A stretch of 26,534 nt of DNA from a bacterium (GTDB lineage Bacteria > UBA9089 > JAHJRX01). Shown one piece after another: positions 7,862 to 16,531 of the stretch. Every line of letters begins with the position of its first letter. Positions within the stretch are counted from its first letter, which is position 1. Under the pieces are notes generated by a model. That model was given only the letters and a program-made list of their open reading frames with translations, made no database searches and had not been told where the DNA came from. Position numbers and translations under genes: made by a program. The stretch spans positions 1-26,534 of the forward strand of contig JASEGW010000006.1 in assembly GCA_030017825.1 (NCBI GenBank). The letters are read 5' to 3'.

Positions 7862-8866
7862 TTGTCAATATTGAATGAATTAAGTTTTTATTATTTTTTT
7901 GGTAAGGTTACCTTAGTAGCAACTTTTCTTCTCTTTTCAGCCCTATTTTCCAGTTTTGAAACAGCGTTCTTTTCATTAGATGAAACTAATAAAGAAATAA
8001 CCTCTGATCTTCTGGTGGTCAAAATGCTAAATAGACCAAAAGAAGTACTTATAGATATTCTAATCGGTAATACTTTAGTAAATATCTTAGCTTCTATTTT
8101 TGCTACTTCTTTATTAATAGATATCTGTCGCTATACAAGAATAGGAATAGGTGTTGGCATAACAGCAGCTATTGTGTTGATGACTTTGATTATTATATTC
8201 TTGGGAGAAATAATTCCCAAGACTTTTGCCATTAAGAATTCTGAAATATTAGTAAGATTAACCAAGCCTCTTGTTAATGTATTTTCTATTTTGATAACTC
8301 CAATTAGGTTTATATTGCTTTTTATTGCTAATTTATTTGTAGGAAAAGATGACCTTAAGGAAAAAATTACTGAAAAAGAAGTAAAAACTATGTTTGATAT
8401 TGGCAGAAGAGAAGGAATAATAAAAGAAGAAGAAAGAAAGATGCTTTATAAAATTTTTGAATTTAGCAGAGTTAGCGTAAAAAACGTAATGGTTCCTAAA
8501 GATAAGATTGTTTCTGTTTCTATTGAGAATACTTTAGAAGACGTTCTAAGTATTATTAAAAAAACAGGGTTCTCTCGTATTCCTATTTATAAAGATAGCA
8601 ATAATATTATTGGCATTGTTTATGCTAAAGATCTAATAGAATATTTTGGTCGAAACAGAAGTATTGGATTAGAATCTTTTATTCGAGAAGTATATTTTAT
8701 TCCTGAATTTAAAAAAATAAACAGTCTTTTTTATAACTTTCAAGAACATAAAATTCAAATGGCTATGGTAATTGACAAAATAGGAAGTATTACAGGATTG
8801 GTAACTATGGAAGACTTGATCGAAGAAGTTATAGGTGAAATAAGAGATGAATTTGATAAAACTTAA
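7862..8866 (+). CDS. CNNM/CBS transport protein without CorC domain
   Basis: Membrane protein of the CNNM (DUF21) family, related to Mg2+/Co2+ export or resistance proteins CorB/CorC and TlyC-like proteins. At 334 aa it has a CNNM transmembrane domain (about 12-160, with conserved GEIIPKTFA at 115-123) and two CBS motifs (about 205-262 and 272-330). It stops right after GEIRDEFD, so the C-terminal CorC_HlyC domain present in the next gene is missing. TTG 7862 begins only 3 nt after AAAGGAG; TTG 7871, 12 nt after it, is an alternative, so the first three residues are uncertain. The gap to the previous gene is 8 nt, which suggests one transcript. Confidence 0.9.
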   Translation: MSILNELSFYYFFGKVTLVATFLLFSALFSSFETAFFSLDETNKEITSDLLVVKMLNRPKEVLIDILIGNTLVNILASIFATSLLIDICRYTRIGIGVGITAAIVLMTLIIIFLGEIIPKTFAIKNSEILVRLTKPLVNVFSILITPIRFILLFIANLFVGKDDLKEKITEKEVKTMFDIGRREGIIKEEERKMLYKIFEFSRVSVKNVMVPKDKIVSVSIENTLEDVLSIIKKTGFSRIPIYKDSNNIIGIVYAKDLIEYFGRNRSIGLESFIREVYFIPEFKKINSLFYNFQEHKIQMAMVIDKIGSITGLVTMEDLIEEVIGEIRDEFDKT

Positions 8867-8897
8867 GCATTAGAATAACATATAGGTAATATTAAAC

Positions 8898-10124
8898 ATG
8901 TCCTTGATTATGCTATCTATCGTTCTTGTTTGTATTTTTTTAAGCGCTTTCTTTTCTGGAACAGAAATGGGTCTTTTATCTTTAAATCATATTAGGCTTC
9001 ATCATGAGGTAGAAACTGGAAACAGAAAATCTTTAATAATTTACAATTTAGTCAAAAACCCTGCTTTAATTATTGCTTGCATATTAATTGGAAATAGTTT
9101 TGTAAATGTTGCTGCTTCCGTACTTACTGCTTCTATGTATGAAGATCACGAGCTATTGGCAGGAATGGTATTAGCTATTGTGGTGCTAATATTTGGAGAG
9201 ACTATTCCTAAAGCTATTTTTCGTAAAGAAAGAAATAAATTAATTATTTTTTTAGCTCCTTCTTTACAGCTGATTTTTAGGATTTTTTCTCCATTCTTAA
9301 AAAGCATTACTTATTTTACAGGCTTTTTGGCAGAAGCTAATGGAAAAGAAAAAAACTATCTTACTAAAGAGAAGATAAAATTTCTCCTTAATAAAGGAGA
9401 GCAAGGTGGCATTGTTGGAGAAAATGAAGGTGAAATTTTTGATAAAATTTTTGAGCTTTCGGAAGTAAAAGTAGGAGAGGTAATGACTCCTCGAGCTAAT
9501 ATGATTTGCTTAGATTCTAGTGCAAATATTAAAAGAATTATTGAAATATACAAAAAATATAAATATTCCAGAATTCCAGTTTATGAGAATAGCATTGATA
9601 GCATTATTGGAATCATCTATATTAAAGATATACTAAATTTTTGGGAAAATGAAAAGGATGATTTTAGAGCTATTGAATTTATTCGCTTACCCTTTTTTGT
9701 TCCAGAGTCAAAACGCATTGGCGATCTTATAAGAGAATTCAAAGAGAAAATGATTCATGTAGCTATTGTGGTGGATGAATATGGAGGAACTTCAGGAATT
9801 ATTACCTTAGAAGATTTATTAGAAGAAGTGTTTGGAGAGATTCAAGATGAATATGATTACGAAGAAATGTCCATAAGAAAAATAGATAAAGGTATCTATG
9901 TAATTGAAGGGGATACGGAAATAGAAAGACTTAAAGAAGAATTGAAGATTAATTTTCCAGAAGGTGACTTTGAAACTATTAGTGGTTATATTTTGGAGAT
10001 TCTAAAGCATATTCCTACTTCCAATGAAGTAATTAAATGCAAGGATATGATAATTACTATTATTAATGCTAATGAGCAATCTATTAATAAAGTTAAGCTG
10101 GAAATAATAAACAGGGAAACTTAA
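8898..10124 (+). CDS. CNNM/CBS/CorC transport protein (HlyC/CorC family)
   Basis: Paralogue of the preceding gene with the full layout in 408 aa: CNNM membrane domain (about 1-150, with FSGTEMGLLSL at 19-29 and GETIPKA at 100-106), CBS pair (about 193-310, containing MTPRANM and VVDEYGGTSGI) and C-terminal CorC_HlyC domain (about 325-404). Family members are tied to Mg2+/Co2+ efflux or divalent-cation resistance. Automated labels often say hemolysin, which is not supported as a function. The ATG follows the first paralogue by 31 nt; the Shine-Dalgarno sequence is weak (AGG about 12 nt upstream). Two adjacent CNNM paralogues followed by mgtE point to divalent-cation homeostasis. Its stop is 3 nt before the repeat at 10128. 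Confidence 0.93.
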   Translation: MSLIMLSIVLVCIFLSAFFSGTEMGLLSLNHIRLHHEVETGNRKSLIIYNLVKNPALIIACILIGNSFVNVAASVLTASMYEDHELLAGMVLAIVVLIFGETIPKAIFRKERNKLIIFLAPSLQLIFRIFSPFLKSITYFTGFLAEANGKEKNYLTKEKIKFLLNKGEQGGIVGENEGEIFDKIFELSEVKVGEVMTPRANMICLDSSANIKRIIEIYKKYKYSRIPVYENSIDSIIGIIYIKDILNFWENEKDDFRAIEFIRLPFFVPESKRIGDLIREFKEKMIHVAIVVDEYGGTSGIITLEDLLEEVFGEIQDEYDYEEMSIRKIDKGIYVIEGDTEIERLKEELKINFPEGDFETISGYILEILKHIPTSNEVIKCKDMIITIINANEQSINKVKLEIINRET

Positions 10125-10127
10125 TAT

Positions 10128-10170
10128 AGAAATATTAATTTTTAAACTTAGGTTTATGCTGAATAGTTAC
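10128..10170 (+). repeat. 43-bp dispersed repeat, copy 2
   Basis: Differs from 1607-1649 at only two positions. The right boundary is again TGCTGAATAGTTAC; after GTTAC the sequences of the copies diverge, which places an element end there. It begins 3 nt after a stop codon, and no inverted left end is visible next to it. Confidence 0.85.
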
Positions 10171-10193
10171 ACCTAACTTTTAATAAATGTTCA

Positions 10194-10239
10194 ATGTTAA
10201 AATGACCAATAGTTAAATAATGTTTGGTTATTTTAACAT
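10194..10239. repeat. Long hairpin upstream of mgtE
   Basis: The 16 bases at 10194-10209 (ATGTTAAAATGACCAA) pair with 10224-10239, with one G-T wobble and a 14-nt loop. No T-run follows on the plus strand, so it is not a standard terminator. It may be an RNA hairpin in the mgtE leader or part of the adjacent mobile repeat. The 11-mer ATGTTCAATGT at 10187-10197, at its left edge, recurs inverted in the small element at 22066-22076, which favours the second reading. Confidence 0.6.
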
Positions 10240-10270
10240 GGAGATTTGATTAAACATTAAAGATTCGACA

Positions 10271-10298
10271 TTGGTAGTTTTCTGTAAGTCTTTATATT
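10271..10298 (+). promoter_or_regulatory. Possible promoter for mgtE-recO
   Basis: TTGGTA (10271-10276) and TATATT (10293-10298) are separated by 16 bp and end 22 nt before the mgtE ATG. Both boxes are partial matches to sigma-70 consensus in AT-rich DNA, so support is modest. Confidence 0.3.
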
Positions 10299-10320
10299 AT
10301 TTACTAAAAAAGGAACGAAT

Positions 10321-11676
10321 ATGTATAGCCTTTTGCTTTTTCTTCCAGAAATAAGGGAGTTGATTCTTCAAAAACAAATAGAAAGATTGAAAATATTACT
10401 TTCTGAACTTCACTCTATTGATATTGCTGAAGGATTTGGAGAATTTACCTTTGAAGAAAAATTAATACTATTCAGATGTTTAAGCGCAGATGTAGCTATT
10501 AATGTTTTCACGAAACTAAACTTTGAACAACAAAAGGAAATCATAGATTCCTTAAGCAAAGAAAGATTAACTCATGTATTAGAGCAACTACCTTCTGATG
10601 ATCGAGCTGACTTTTTTTCAGAGCTTTCCCCTGATGTAGTTAATAGATTGTTTGCTCTAATGAAGAAAGAAGAAGTTGAAGATACTGTTAGTTTGCTTCG
10701 TTACAAGGAAGACACTGCTGGCGGTATCATGACTACTGAATATGTAGCCTTGTTAGAAGATATTACGGTAGAAAAAGCTATTAACCACCTAAGAGATGCT
10801 AAAGAAGCAGAGACTATTTTTTATATTTACGTGATTAACAAATATAATCATTTATGTGGAGTAATAGCTATTAGAACATTAATTATGTCTAAAAGAGAAG
10901 CCCTACTTAAAGACATTATGAAAACTAATGTTATTAAAGTAGGAGTAAATTGTGATCAAGAAGAAGTAGCTCAAATGGTAAAAAAATATGCTATTTTAGC
11001 TATTCCAGTAACTGATCATAACAATAAGCTTTTAGGTATTGTTACTGTAGACGATTGTATTGATGTATTAGAGGAAGAAGCCACAGAAGACATTTTTAAA
11101 ATGGCTGGGGCTAGTTTTGCCGAGAAATATGCCCGGGAGCCAGTGCATAAGATTGCTGGCATTAGACTTCCTTGGCTGATTATTTGCCTTGTAGGAGAAC
11201 TATTTTCAGCCTGGGTAATAAAATCTTTTAATATCACTCTAAATGAAGTAATAGCTTTAGCTTTTTTTATTCCTATTATTATGGCTATGGGAGGCAATGT
11301 AGGGGCTCAGTCTTCAACTTCTATCGTAAGAGGAATGGCTATAGGAACTATTGAATTTAAGAGAATTCACAGAATTATTCTAAAGGAAATTTCTATAGGT
11401 GCTATCATGGGTATAGTTTGTGGATTTATTGTAGGTATTTTAATAATGTTTATTTTGGGGATAAAAAGATTTATGTTAGGAATAGTAGTAGGACTGTCTA
11501 TTTTTGTGGCTCTTTTTGTAGCTACTCTTATTGGAACAACATTTCCTTTAATTTTTAAGAGATTAAATATTGACCCAGCAATTGCTACAGTGCCCTTCGT
11601 TACAACAATTGTAGATATTACTGGTTTAGTTATTTATTTTAGTTTGGCTACAGCTTTAATTCATTATTTAGTCTAA
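10321..11676 (+). CDS. mgtE: Magnesium transporter MgtE
   Basis: Mg2+-selective inner-membrane channel. The 451-aa length and order of domains are standard: cytosolic MgtE N domain of helical repeats (about 15-130), CBS pair (about 136-255, with DTAGGIMTTEYV at 131-142), connecting helix, and five-helix membrane domain (about 285-451). The pore signature MAMGGNVGAQSST (321-333) is intact. In the family the cytosolic acidic residues sense Mg2+ and close the pore. The ATG has AAAGGAA a few nt upstream. The stop overlaps the recO start by one base (TAATG). The 196-bp leader holds a repeat and a long hairpin but no recognised M-box riboswitch. Confidence 0.96.
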   Translation: MYSLLLFLPEIRELILQKQIERLKILLSELHSIDIAEGFGEFTFEEKLILFRCLSADVAINVFTKLNFEQQKEIIDSLSKERLTHVLEQLPSDDRADFFSELSPDVVNRLFALMKKEEVEDTVSLLRYKEDTAGGIMTTEYVALLEDITVEKAINHLRDAKEAETIFYIYVINKYNHLCGVIAIRTLIMSKREALLKDIMKTNVIKVGVNCDQEEVAQMVKKYAILAIPVTDHNNKLLGIVTVDDCIDVLEEEATEDIFKMAGASFAEKYAREPVHKIAGIRLPWLIICLVGELFSAWVIKSFNITLNEVIALAFFIPIIMAMGGNVGAQSSTSIVRGMAIGTIEFKRIHRIILKEISIGAIMGIVCGFIVGILIMFILGIKRFMLGIVVGLSIFVALFVATLIGTTFPLIFKRLNIDPAIATVPFVTTIVDITGLVIYFSLATALIHYLV

Positions 11677-12425
11677 TGCCTACCTTTAGAACTAAAGCCA
11701 TTGTATTAAAAAGTCATGTTTTAAATGAAAATAGTAAAATAGTTACTTTAATTACCACTAAATTTGGAAAGATATCTGCTGTTGCCAAAGGGTCTAAAAA
11801 AATTACTAGTAAATTTGGAGCTATTTTAGAGGTTTTTGCTTATTTAGATATGCAACTTTATCAAAAAGAATCTAGAGAATTATATACTTTAATTCAAGCA
11901 AAACTTATTTCTTCTCATTCTTTAATAAAAGAAGATTTAAAAAAAACAGCTACTGCTTTATGTTTAGTAGAGATATTAGATCATATCTTGACAGGGAAAA
12001 AATCTGATTTAAAAATATTTTTATTAACTTTTAAGACGTTACAATTTATTTCTAAAAATTATCATCCTTTTTATATTTATGCCTATATTCTTAAATTATT
12101 TTCATTCTTAGGTTTAAGAATGCATTTAACAAATTGTTTGCAATGTAAAAAAGAAGTATTAAACAAGACAAAGCTTTCTTTTTTAGAAGGAGGAGTGATT
12201 TGTCTAAAATGTAATAATGATTCAAAGGCTATTGATATTGACTTTGAAATGCTTAACCTTCTAAGAAATTTATTATATTTAAAACTTACTCAAATCTCAA
12301 AACTTCCTTGCCCTAAGGAGTCTTTAAGAGATTTAAAGAGAATAATTTTAGATAATTATATAAATTATTATTTACCTTCACCTTTAAAATCTTTGAAATT
12401 CTATGAAGAAATTATAATTACTTAA
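11676..12425 (+). CDS. recO: DNA repair protein RecO
   Basis: Cytoplasmic recombination mediator that works with RecR to load RecA on single-stranded DNA and anneals strands. It is 249 aa with an N-terminal OB-fold (about 1-80; TKAIVLKSHVLNENSKIVTL is typical) and a helical C-terminal domain carrying a four-cysteine zinc site at C154, C157, C176 and C179. Its ATG shares its first base with the mgtE stop, so it is translated by reinitiation from mgtE. The RecO/MgtE pairing is not functionally obvious. A 139-bp AT-rich gap with no clear signals follows before glyQ. Confidence 0.93.
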   Translation: MPTFRTKAIVLKSHVLNENSKIVTLITTKFGKISAVAKGSKKITSKFGAILEVFAYLDMQLYQKESRELYTLIQAKLISSHSLIKEDLKKTATALCLVEILDHILTGKKSDLKIFLLTFKTLQFISKNYHPFYIYAYILKLFSFLGLRMHLTNCLQCKKEVLNKTKLSFLEGGVICLKCNNDSKAIDIDFEMLNLLRNLLYLKLTQISKLPCPKESLRDLKRIILDNYINYYLPSPLKSLKFYEEIIIT

Positions 12426-12564
12426 CTATTAAAATTCTAAAATCCACAAAACAATATTTAGTAGTAATAATAAAAATAAATGGATATTATTGTATATAAA
12501 TATAGATTGAATGAATAGAGTTTTATTATTTAATAGTCTTTATAATTAATAGGGATGTTATAAA

Positions 12565-13416
12565 ATGACTTTTCAAGAAATTATTTTAAAACTTCTTTCT
12601 TTTTGGATTAAAGAAGGTTGTTTAATGATGCAACCGTATGATATTGAAGTAGGAGCGGGTACTTTTAACCCAGCTACTTTTTTAAGAGTGTTAGGACCTA
12701 ATCCTTGGCGGGTTGTTTATGTAGAGCCAAGTCGTCGTCCTACTGATGGAAGATATGGGGAAAATCCTAATCGCCTTCAACATTACTATCAACTTCAAGT
12801 AATTATTAAGCCTACCATTTTTGATATTCAAAAAGTATACTTGAGAAGTTTGCAAGAATTAGGAATTGATCCCTTAATGCACGATATTAGATTTGTAGAA
12901 GATGATTGGGAATCTCCAACCTTAGGAGCTTGGGGGTTAGGTTGGGAAGTTTGGTTAGACGGAATGGAAATAACTCAATTTACTTACTTTCAACAAGTTG
13001 GTGGAATAGAATTAGATCCTATTTCAGTTGAGCTAACCTATGGACTTGAAAGAATTGCTATGTATGTGCAAAAAATAGATAATGTTTATGATATTGCTTG
13101 GAATAGCGAAATAAGTTATGGGAAAATACATAAAAGAAGTGAATATGAAAATTCAATTTATAATTTTGAGGTAGCTGATGGAAATCTTTTATTAGACTTA
13201 TTTAATAAATACGAAAACGAGGCTTTGTGTATACTAAAAAAACAATTAGTATTGCCAGCTTATGATTATGTATTAAAATGTTCTCATGTATTTAATATTT
13301 TAGATGCTAGGGGTATGATTAGCGTTACCGAAAGAGTAGGCTATATTGCTCGAGTACGTAACTTAGCTCGAAAATGTGCAGAATTTTATCTTCAAAGCTT
13401 ATCAAAGGCAGAATAA
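12565..13416 (+). CDS. glyQ: Glycyl-tRNA synthetase alpha subunit
   Basis: Catalytic subunit of the bacterial alpha2-beta2 glycyl-tRNA synthetase (class II). It is 283 aa, the usual length. The N-terminal half shows the well-conserved blocks GCLMMQPYDIEVGAGTFNP (18-36), PNPWRVVYVEPSRRPTDGRY and NPNRLQHYYQLQVIIKP. Further on, the stretches EDDWESPTLGAWGLGWEVWL and GLERIAMY hold glycine/ATP-site residues. The ATG has AGGGATG about 7 nt upstream. Its stop shares one base with the glyS ATG (TAATG), which keeps the two subunits in step. Confidence 0.97.
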   Translation: MTFQEIILKLLSFWIKEGCLMMQPYDIEVGAGTFNPATFLRVLGPNPWRVVYVEPSRRPTDGRYGENPNRLQHYYQLQVIIKPTIFDIQKVYLRSLQELGIDPLMHDIRFVEDDWESPTLGAWGLGWEVWLDGMEITQFTYFQQVGGIELDPISVELTYGLERIAMYVQKIDNVYDIAWNSEISYGKIHKRSEYENSIYNFEVADGNLLLDLFNKYENEALCILKKQLVLPAYDYVLKCSHVFNILDARGMISVTERVGYIARVRNLARKCAEFYLQSLSKAE

Positions 13417-15476
13417 TGAAGACTAAAGATTTAGTATTGGAAATTGGAACCGAAGAAACACCAACTTATGCTGTGCCTAAATTAATAAAACAATTAACCA
13501 AAACTACCAGAGAGATTTTAATTAGGGAAAGCTTGGCTTTTGAAAAAATTAATGTTTATGGAACTCCAAGGCGGTTGGTGGTTTTTATTAAAAGCCTAGC
13601 TTCTAAAACTTACGAAACTAGTAAAGAAATAATTGGACCAGATATTAAACTTGCCTTTGATAAAGATGGCTATCCTACGCCTTCTGCTTTAGGATTTGCC
13701 AAATCACACCAAGTAAAGATCGAAGAACTAAAGACTATTGAAACAGCAAAGGGATCTAAAATTGCTATTAGTAAAAATATTCCTGGAAAGGAAACTTCTT
13801 GCCTGCTGCCAAATATTCTTTCAGAAATAATTACTTCTTTAAATCCTCCTAAAACTATGCGTTGGGAAGCTAAAGATATTAAGTTTATTCGACCTATAAG
13901 ATGGGTATTCTGTCTATGGGAAGAAGAATTGATTAATTTTTCTATAGGAGATATTTCTTCTAATATTATAACTTATGGTCATCGTTTTGGAAACAGCCAA
14001 GGTATTAAGATATCTAAGATAGATGAATATTTCAAAATATTATTAAAGAATTATGTTATCTTGGACCAAGAAGAAAGAAAGAATCAAATTTTATCTGCCC
14101 TAAGAAAAAAAGCTCAAGATCTAAAAGCTACTTTAGTTGAAGATTATGAATTATTGGAAACTGTAACTTATCTTACAGAATATCCTGTAGTTTATATGGG
14201 TAGTTTTAGTAGAGAATTTATAGAATTGCCCTATGAAGTTTTAGTAACGTCTTTAAAAGAGCATCAAAAGTGTTTTTCTTTAAAAGATAAAAATGATAAT
14301 CTTTTATCTTGTTTCTTGGTGGTAAGTAATGCTTTTTCTAATAAGGCTAAAGAAAATATTATTCATGGTAATGAAAGAGTAGTATCTGCTCGTCTAAACG
14401 ATGCTCAGTTTTTCTTTAATGAGGATAAAAAAATATCTTTAGAGAAAAAAGTGGAAAAGGAAAAAAGAATAATTTGGCAAGATAAATTAGGTACTTTGTG
14501 GGATAAAACTCAAAGAATTATTAATTTGGCAAGTTTTATAGCCAATAATATAGAATTAGAGGTAATAGAAGATGTTAAGAGGGCAGCTTTTTTATGTAAA
14601 GTTGACCTATGTACAGAAATGGTAAAAGAGTTTCCCAATCTTCAAGGAATTATGGGATATTATTATGCTCAAGCAGATGGCGAAAAAGAAGAAGTGTCTT
14701 TAGCTATAAAAGAACATTATCTTCCTCGTTTTGCCAATGATACTCTTCCCCAAAGTATAATAGGCATTATCTTAAGCATAGCTGATCGCTTAGACACTAT
14801 TGTAGGGTGCTTTTCCATTGGCATATCTTATACTGGCTCTCAAGATCCTTATGGCCTTCGTCGTCAAGCTCAGGGTATAATAAATATTCTCCTACACTCA
14901 AAGATTGACCTTTCTTTAGCAGAATTAGTAGAAAAAAATATAGAATATTGGGGCATTAAGAAAGATGGACTTAAGGAAAGTATAATGAGTTTCTTAGGAG
15001 AAAGAATTGAGTTTATTTTTAGCAATAAAGGAATCAACCTTGATGTAATTGAATCTGTAGTTAATCATTTTAGTTTTCCCAACCAAGCTTTAGAAATTTG
15101 TAGCATTATTGAAAAATATAAAAATCAGAAAGAATTTCTTGATTTGGCTGTTTCTTTAAAGAGGGTTTATAATATAATTAAGGAAAATAATTACGATTAT
15201 AAAGTAAGAGAAAATTCTCTTATAGAAGATAGCGAGAAGAATTTATTTAAAATTTATGTAAATTTAGAAGAAAAAATAAATATAAGATTATCTCAGCAAA
15301 AATATTTAGAAGTTTTAGAAGATCTTACGGCTCTTACCCAACCTATTAATACTTTTTTTGATAGAGTAATGATTATGGTAGAGAATAAAGAATTAAGACA
15401 AAATAGATTAACTTTACTTTATCAAATTAAAAATCTTTCTGTAAAATTTATTGATTTTTCTGTTCTTGTTCTATAA
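13416..15476 (+). CDS. glyS: Glycyl-tRNA synthetase beta subunit
   Basis: Tetramer partner of GlyQ, needed for tRNA-Gly recognition. From ATG 13416 it has 686 aa, normal for the family. It begins MKTKDLVLEIGTEETP, the standard N-terminus, and carries conserved MRWEAKDIKFIRPIRW, an HD-like central domain (LCKVDLCTEMVKEFPNLQG) and GSQDPYGLRRQAQG followed by the C-terminal anticodon-binding (DALR-like) region. The open frame extends 42 nt upstream inside glyQ, but the overlap-ATG with AAAGGCAG before it is clearly the start. The split form excludes the single-chain GlyRS used by many Bacteroidetes, actinobacteria and some Firmicutes. Confidence 0.97.
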   Translation: MKTKDLVLEIGTEETPTYAVPKLIKQLTKTTREILIRESLAFEKINVYGTPRRLVVFIKSLASKTYETSKEIIGPDIKLAFDKDGYPTPSALGFAKSHQVKIEELKTIETAKGSKIAISKNIPGKETSCLLPNILSEIITSLNPPKTMRWEAKDIKFIRPIRWVFCLWEEELINFSIGDISSNIITYGHRFGNSQGIKISKIDEYFKILLKNYVILDQEERKNQILSALRKKAQDLKATLVEDYELLETVTYLTEYPVVYMGSFSREFIELPYEVLVTSLKEHQKCFSLKDKNDNLLSCFLVVSNAFSNKAKENIIHGNERVVSARLNDAQFFFNEDKKISLEKKVEKEKRIIWQDKLGTLWDKTQRIINLASFIANNIELEVIEDVKRAAFLCKVDLCTEMVKEFPNLQGIMGYYYAQADGEKEEVSLAIKEHYLPRFANDTLPQSIIGIILSIADRLDTIVGCFSIGISYTGSQDPYGLRRQAQGIINILLHSKIDLSLAELVEKNIEYWGIKKDGLKESIMSFLGERIEFIFSNKGINLDVIESVVNHFSFPNQALEICSIIEKYKNQKEFLDLAVSLKRVYNIIKENNYDYKVRENSLIEDSEKNLFKIYVNLEEKINIRLSQQKYLEVLEDLTALTQPINTFFDRVMIMVENKELRQNRLTLLYQIKNLSVKFIDFSVLVL

Positions 15477-15588
15477 GATTATAGTTAGTGATAGCTAATA
15501 ATAGTAGTTAAAAAAGTAGAAATAATCTAATGATAAAATTAACAAATAAAGAATTATTAATTGCTTGTTATAATAATTGGGAGGTAAA

Positions 15589-16050
15589 ATGAAAGGTTTG
15601 GGAAATCTTCTTGATAAAGATATGATTTTGTTGGATAAGGAAGCTAATAATAAAGAAGAAATTATTAATATTTCTATAAAGTTACTTGGGAAGAACAAAC
15701 ATATCAAGAATAAAGAAGCTGTGTTATCTGCTTTATTAAAAAGAGAATCTATGGGAACTACAGGTATAGGACATGGAGTAGCCCTTCCTCATGCTAGGAC
15801 CTCTGCTGTTAGTCAAATAGTATTGGCATTTATTAGAACAAAGAATGGAATTGATTTTGGAGCTGTTGATAAAGAGTTAGTAAACTTAATATTTATAGCA
15901 GTTTCTCCTGAAAATGATACTGATTCTTACATGGAAGTTATGGCATCAGTAGCAAGAATTTTAAGTAAAGAAGAAAATAGAAAATTATTAATGGAAGTAG
16001 AAAGTCCAAAAAAATTGATCTCTGTTATAAAAGAAATAGAAAGTTTTTAG
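15589..16050 (+). CDS. PTS EIIA domain protein (fructose/nitrogen type)
   Basis: Single-domain phosphotransferase EIIA of 153 aa. The phosphorylated histidine should be H68 in GIGHGVALPHAR, equivalent to the active site of PtsN/FruA EIIA. No EIIB, EIIC, HPr or EI gene is near, so a regulatory role (EIIA-Ntr-like) or control of a transporter is more likely than sugar uptake; this is inference. ATG 15589 follows GGGAGG at 15580-15585 by 3 nt, and an upstream TTG at 15577 overlaps the Shine-Dalgarno sequence and is rejected. The next gene, a CBS pair, follows by 11 nt, suggesting a joint role as sensor modules. Confidence 0.9.
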   Translation: MKGLGNLLDKDMILLDKEANNKEEIINISIKLLGKNKHIKNKEAVLSALLKRESMGTTGIGHGVALPHARTSAVSQIVLAFIRTKNGIDFGAVDKELVNLIFIAVSPENDTDSYMEVMASVARILSKEENRKLLMEVESPKKLISVIKEIESF

Positions 16051-16061
16051 GAGATTAAATT

Positions 16062-16511
16062 ATGCTAATTGTTAAAAATTATATGTCTTCAACTCCTATA
16101 GGAGTTTATCCTTCTACCAGTTTTCGCAATTTAGCTAAGATGTTTAAAGAGAATAATTTTGATATTTTTCCGGTAATTGATGAAGAAAGATATCTTTTGG
16201 GCATTGTATCTCGTACTGATATGTTACATATATTTTTACCTCAATATTTTAGTTTGATGGATGATTTTTCTTATCTTAAAGATTTTGGTGCTTTAGAATT
16301 AGATAAAGAAGCTATTATTATGATAGAACGAATTTATGTAGCTGATGACTTGATGACCAAAGAAGTGATTACAGTTACTGAAGATACTTCTCTTATGAAG
16401 TCAATTGCCTTAATGAGAAAATATAGAGTTAGAAGTCTTCCTGTAATAAATGAAGAGAATAAATTAATGGGGATCATTACGCGCACTGATATTCTAAAAG
16501 CTTTTTTATAG
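16062..16511 (+). CDS. CBS-pair domain protein
   Basis: A stand-alone CBS pair (Bateman module) of 149 aa, likely binding an adenine nucleotide and acting as an energy or nucleotide sensor. CBS 1 spans about 5-60 (ends GIVSRTDMLHIF) and CBS 2 about 95-149 (ends GIITRTDILKAFL). No catalytic or membrane segment is present. GGAG precedes the ATG by about 8 nt. It sits 11 nt after the EIIA gene and is probably co-transcribed. The partner protein cannot be named from sequence. Confidence 0.88.
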   Translation: MLIVKNYMSSTPIGVYPSTSFRNLAKMFKENNFDIFPVIDEERYLLGIVSRTDMLHIFLPQYFSLMDDFSYLKDFGALELDKEAIIMIERIYVADDLMTKEVITVTEDTSLMKSIALMRKYRVRSLPVINEENKLMGIITRTDILKAFL

Positions 16512-16531
16512 TACTTTAATGAAATATAATT

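Noticed and set aside
8898..10124. Hemolysin
   Set aside because: The name is an old label for the CNNM/CBS/CorC family; the domains indicate divalent-cation transport.
15552..15574. TATAAT at 15569-15574 as promoter of the EIIA gene
   Set aside because: It ends only 5 nt before the Shine-Dalgarno sequence, so transcription would begin within it, and there is no -35 box at a fitting distance.
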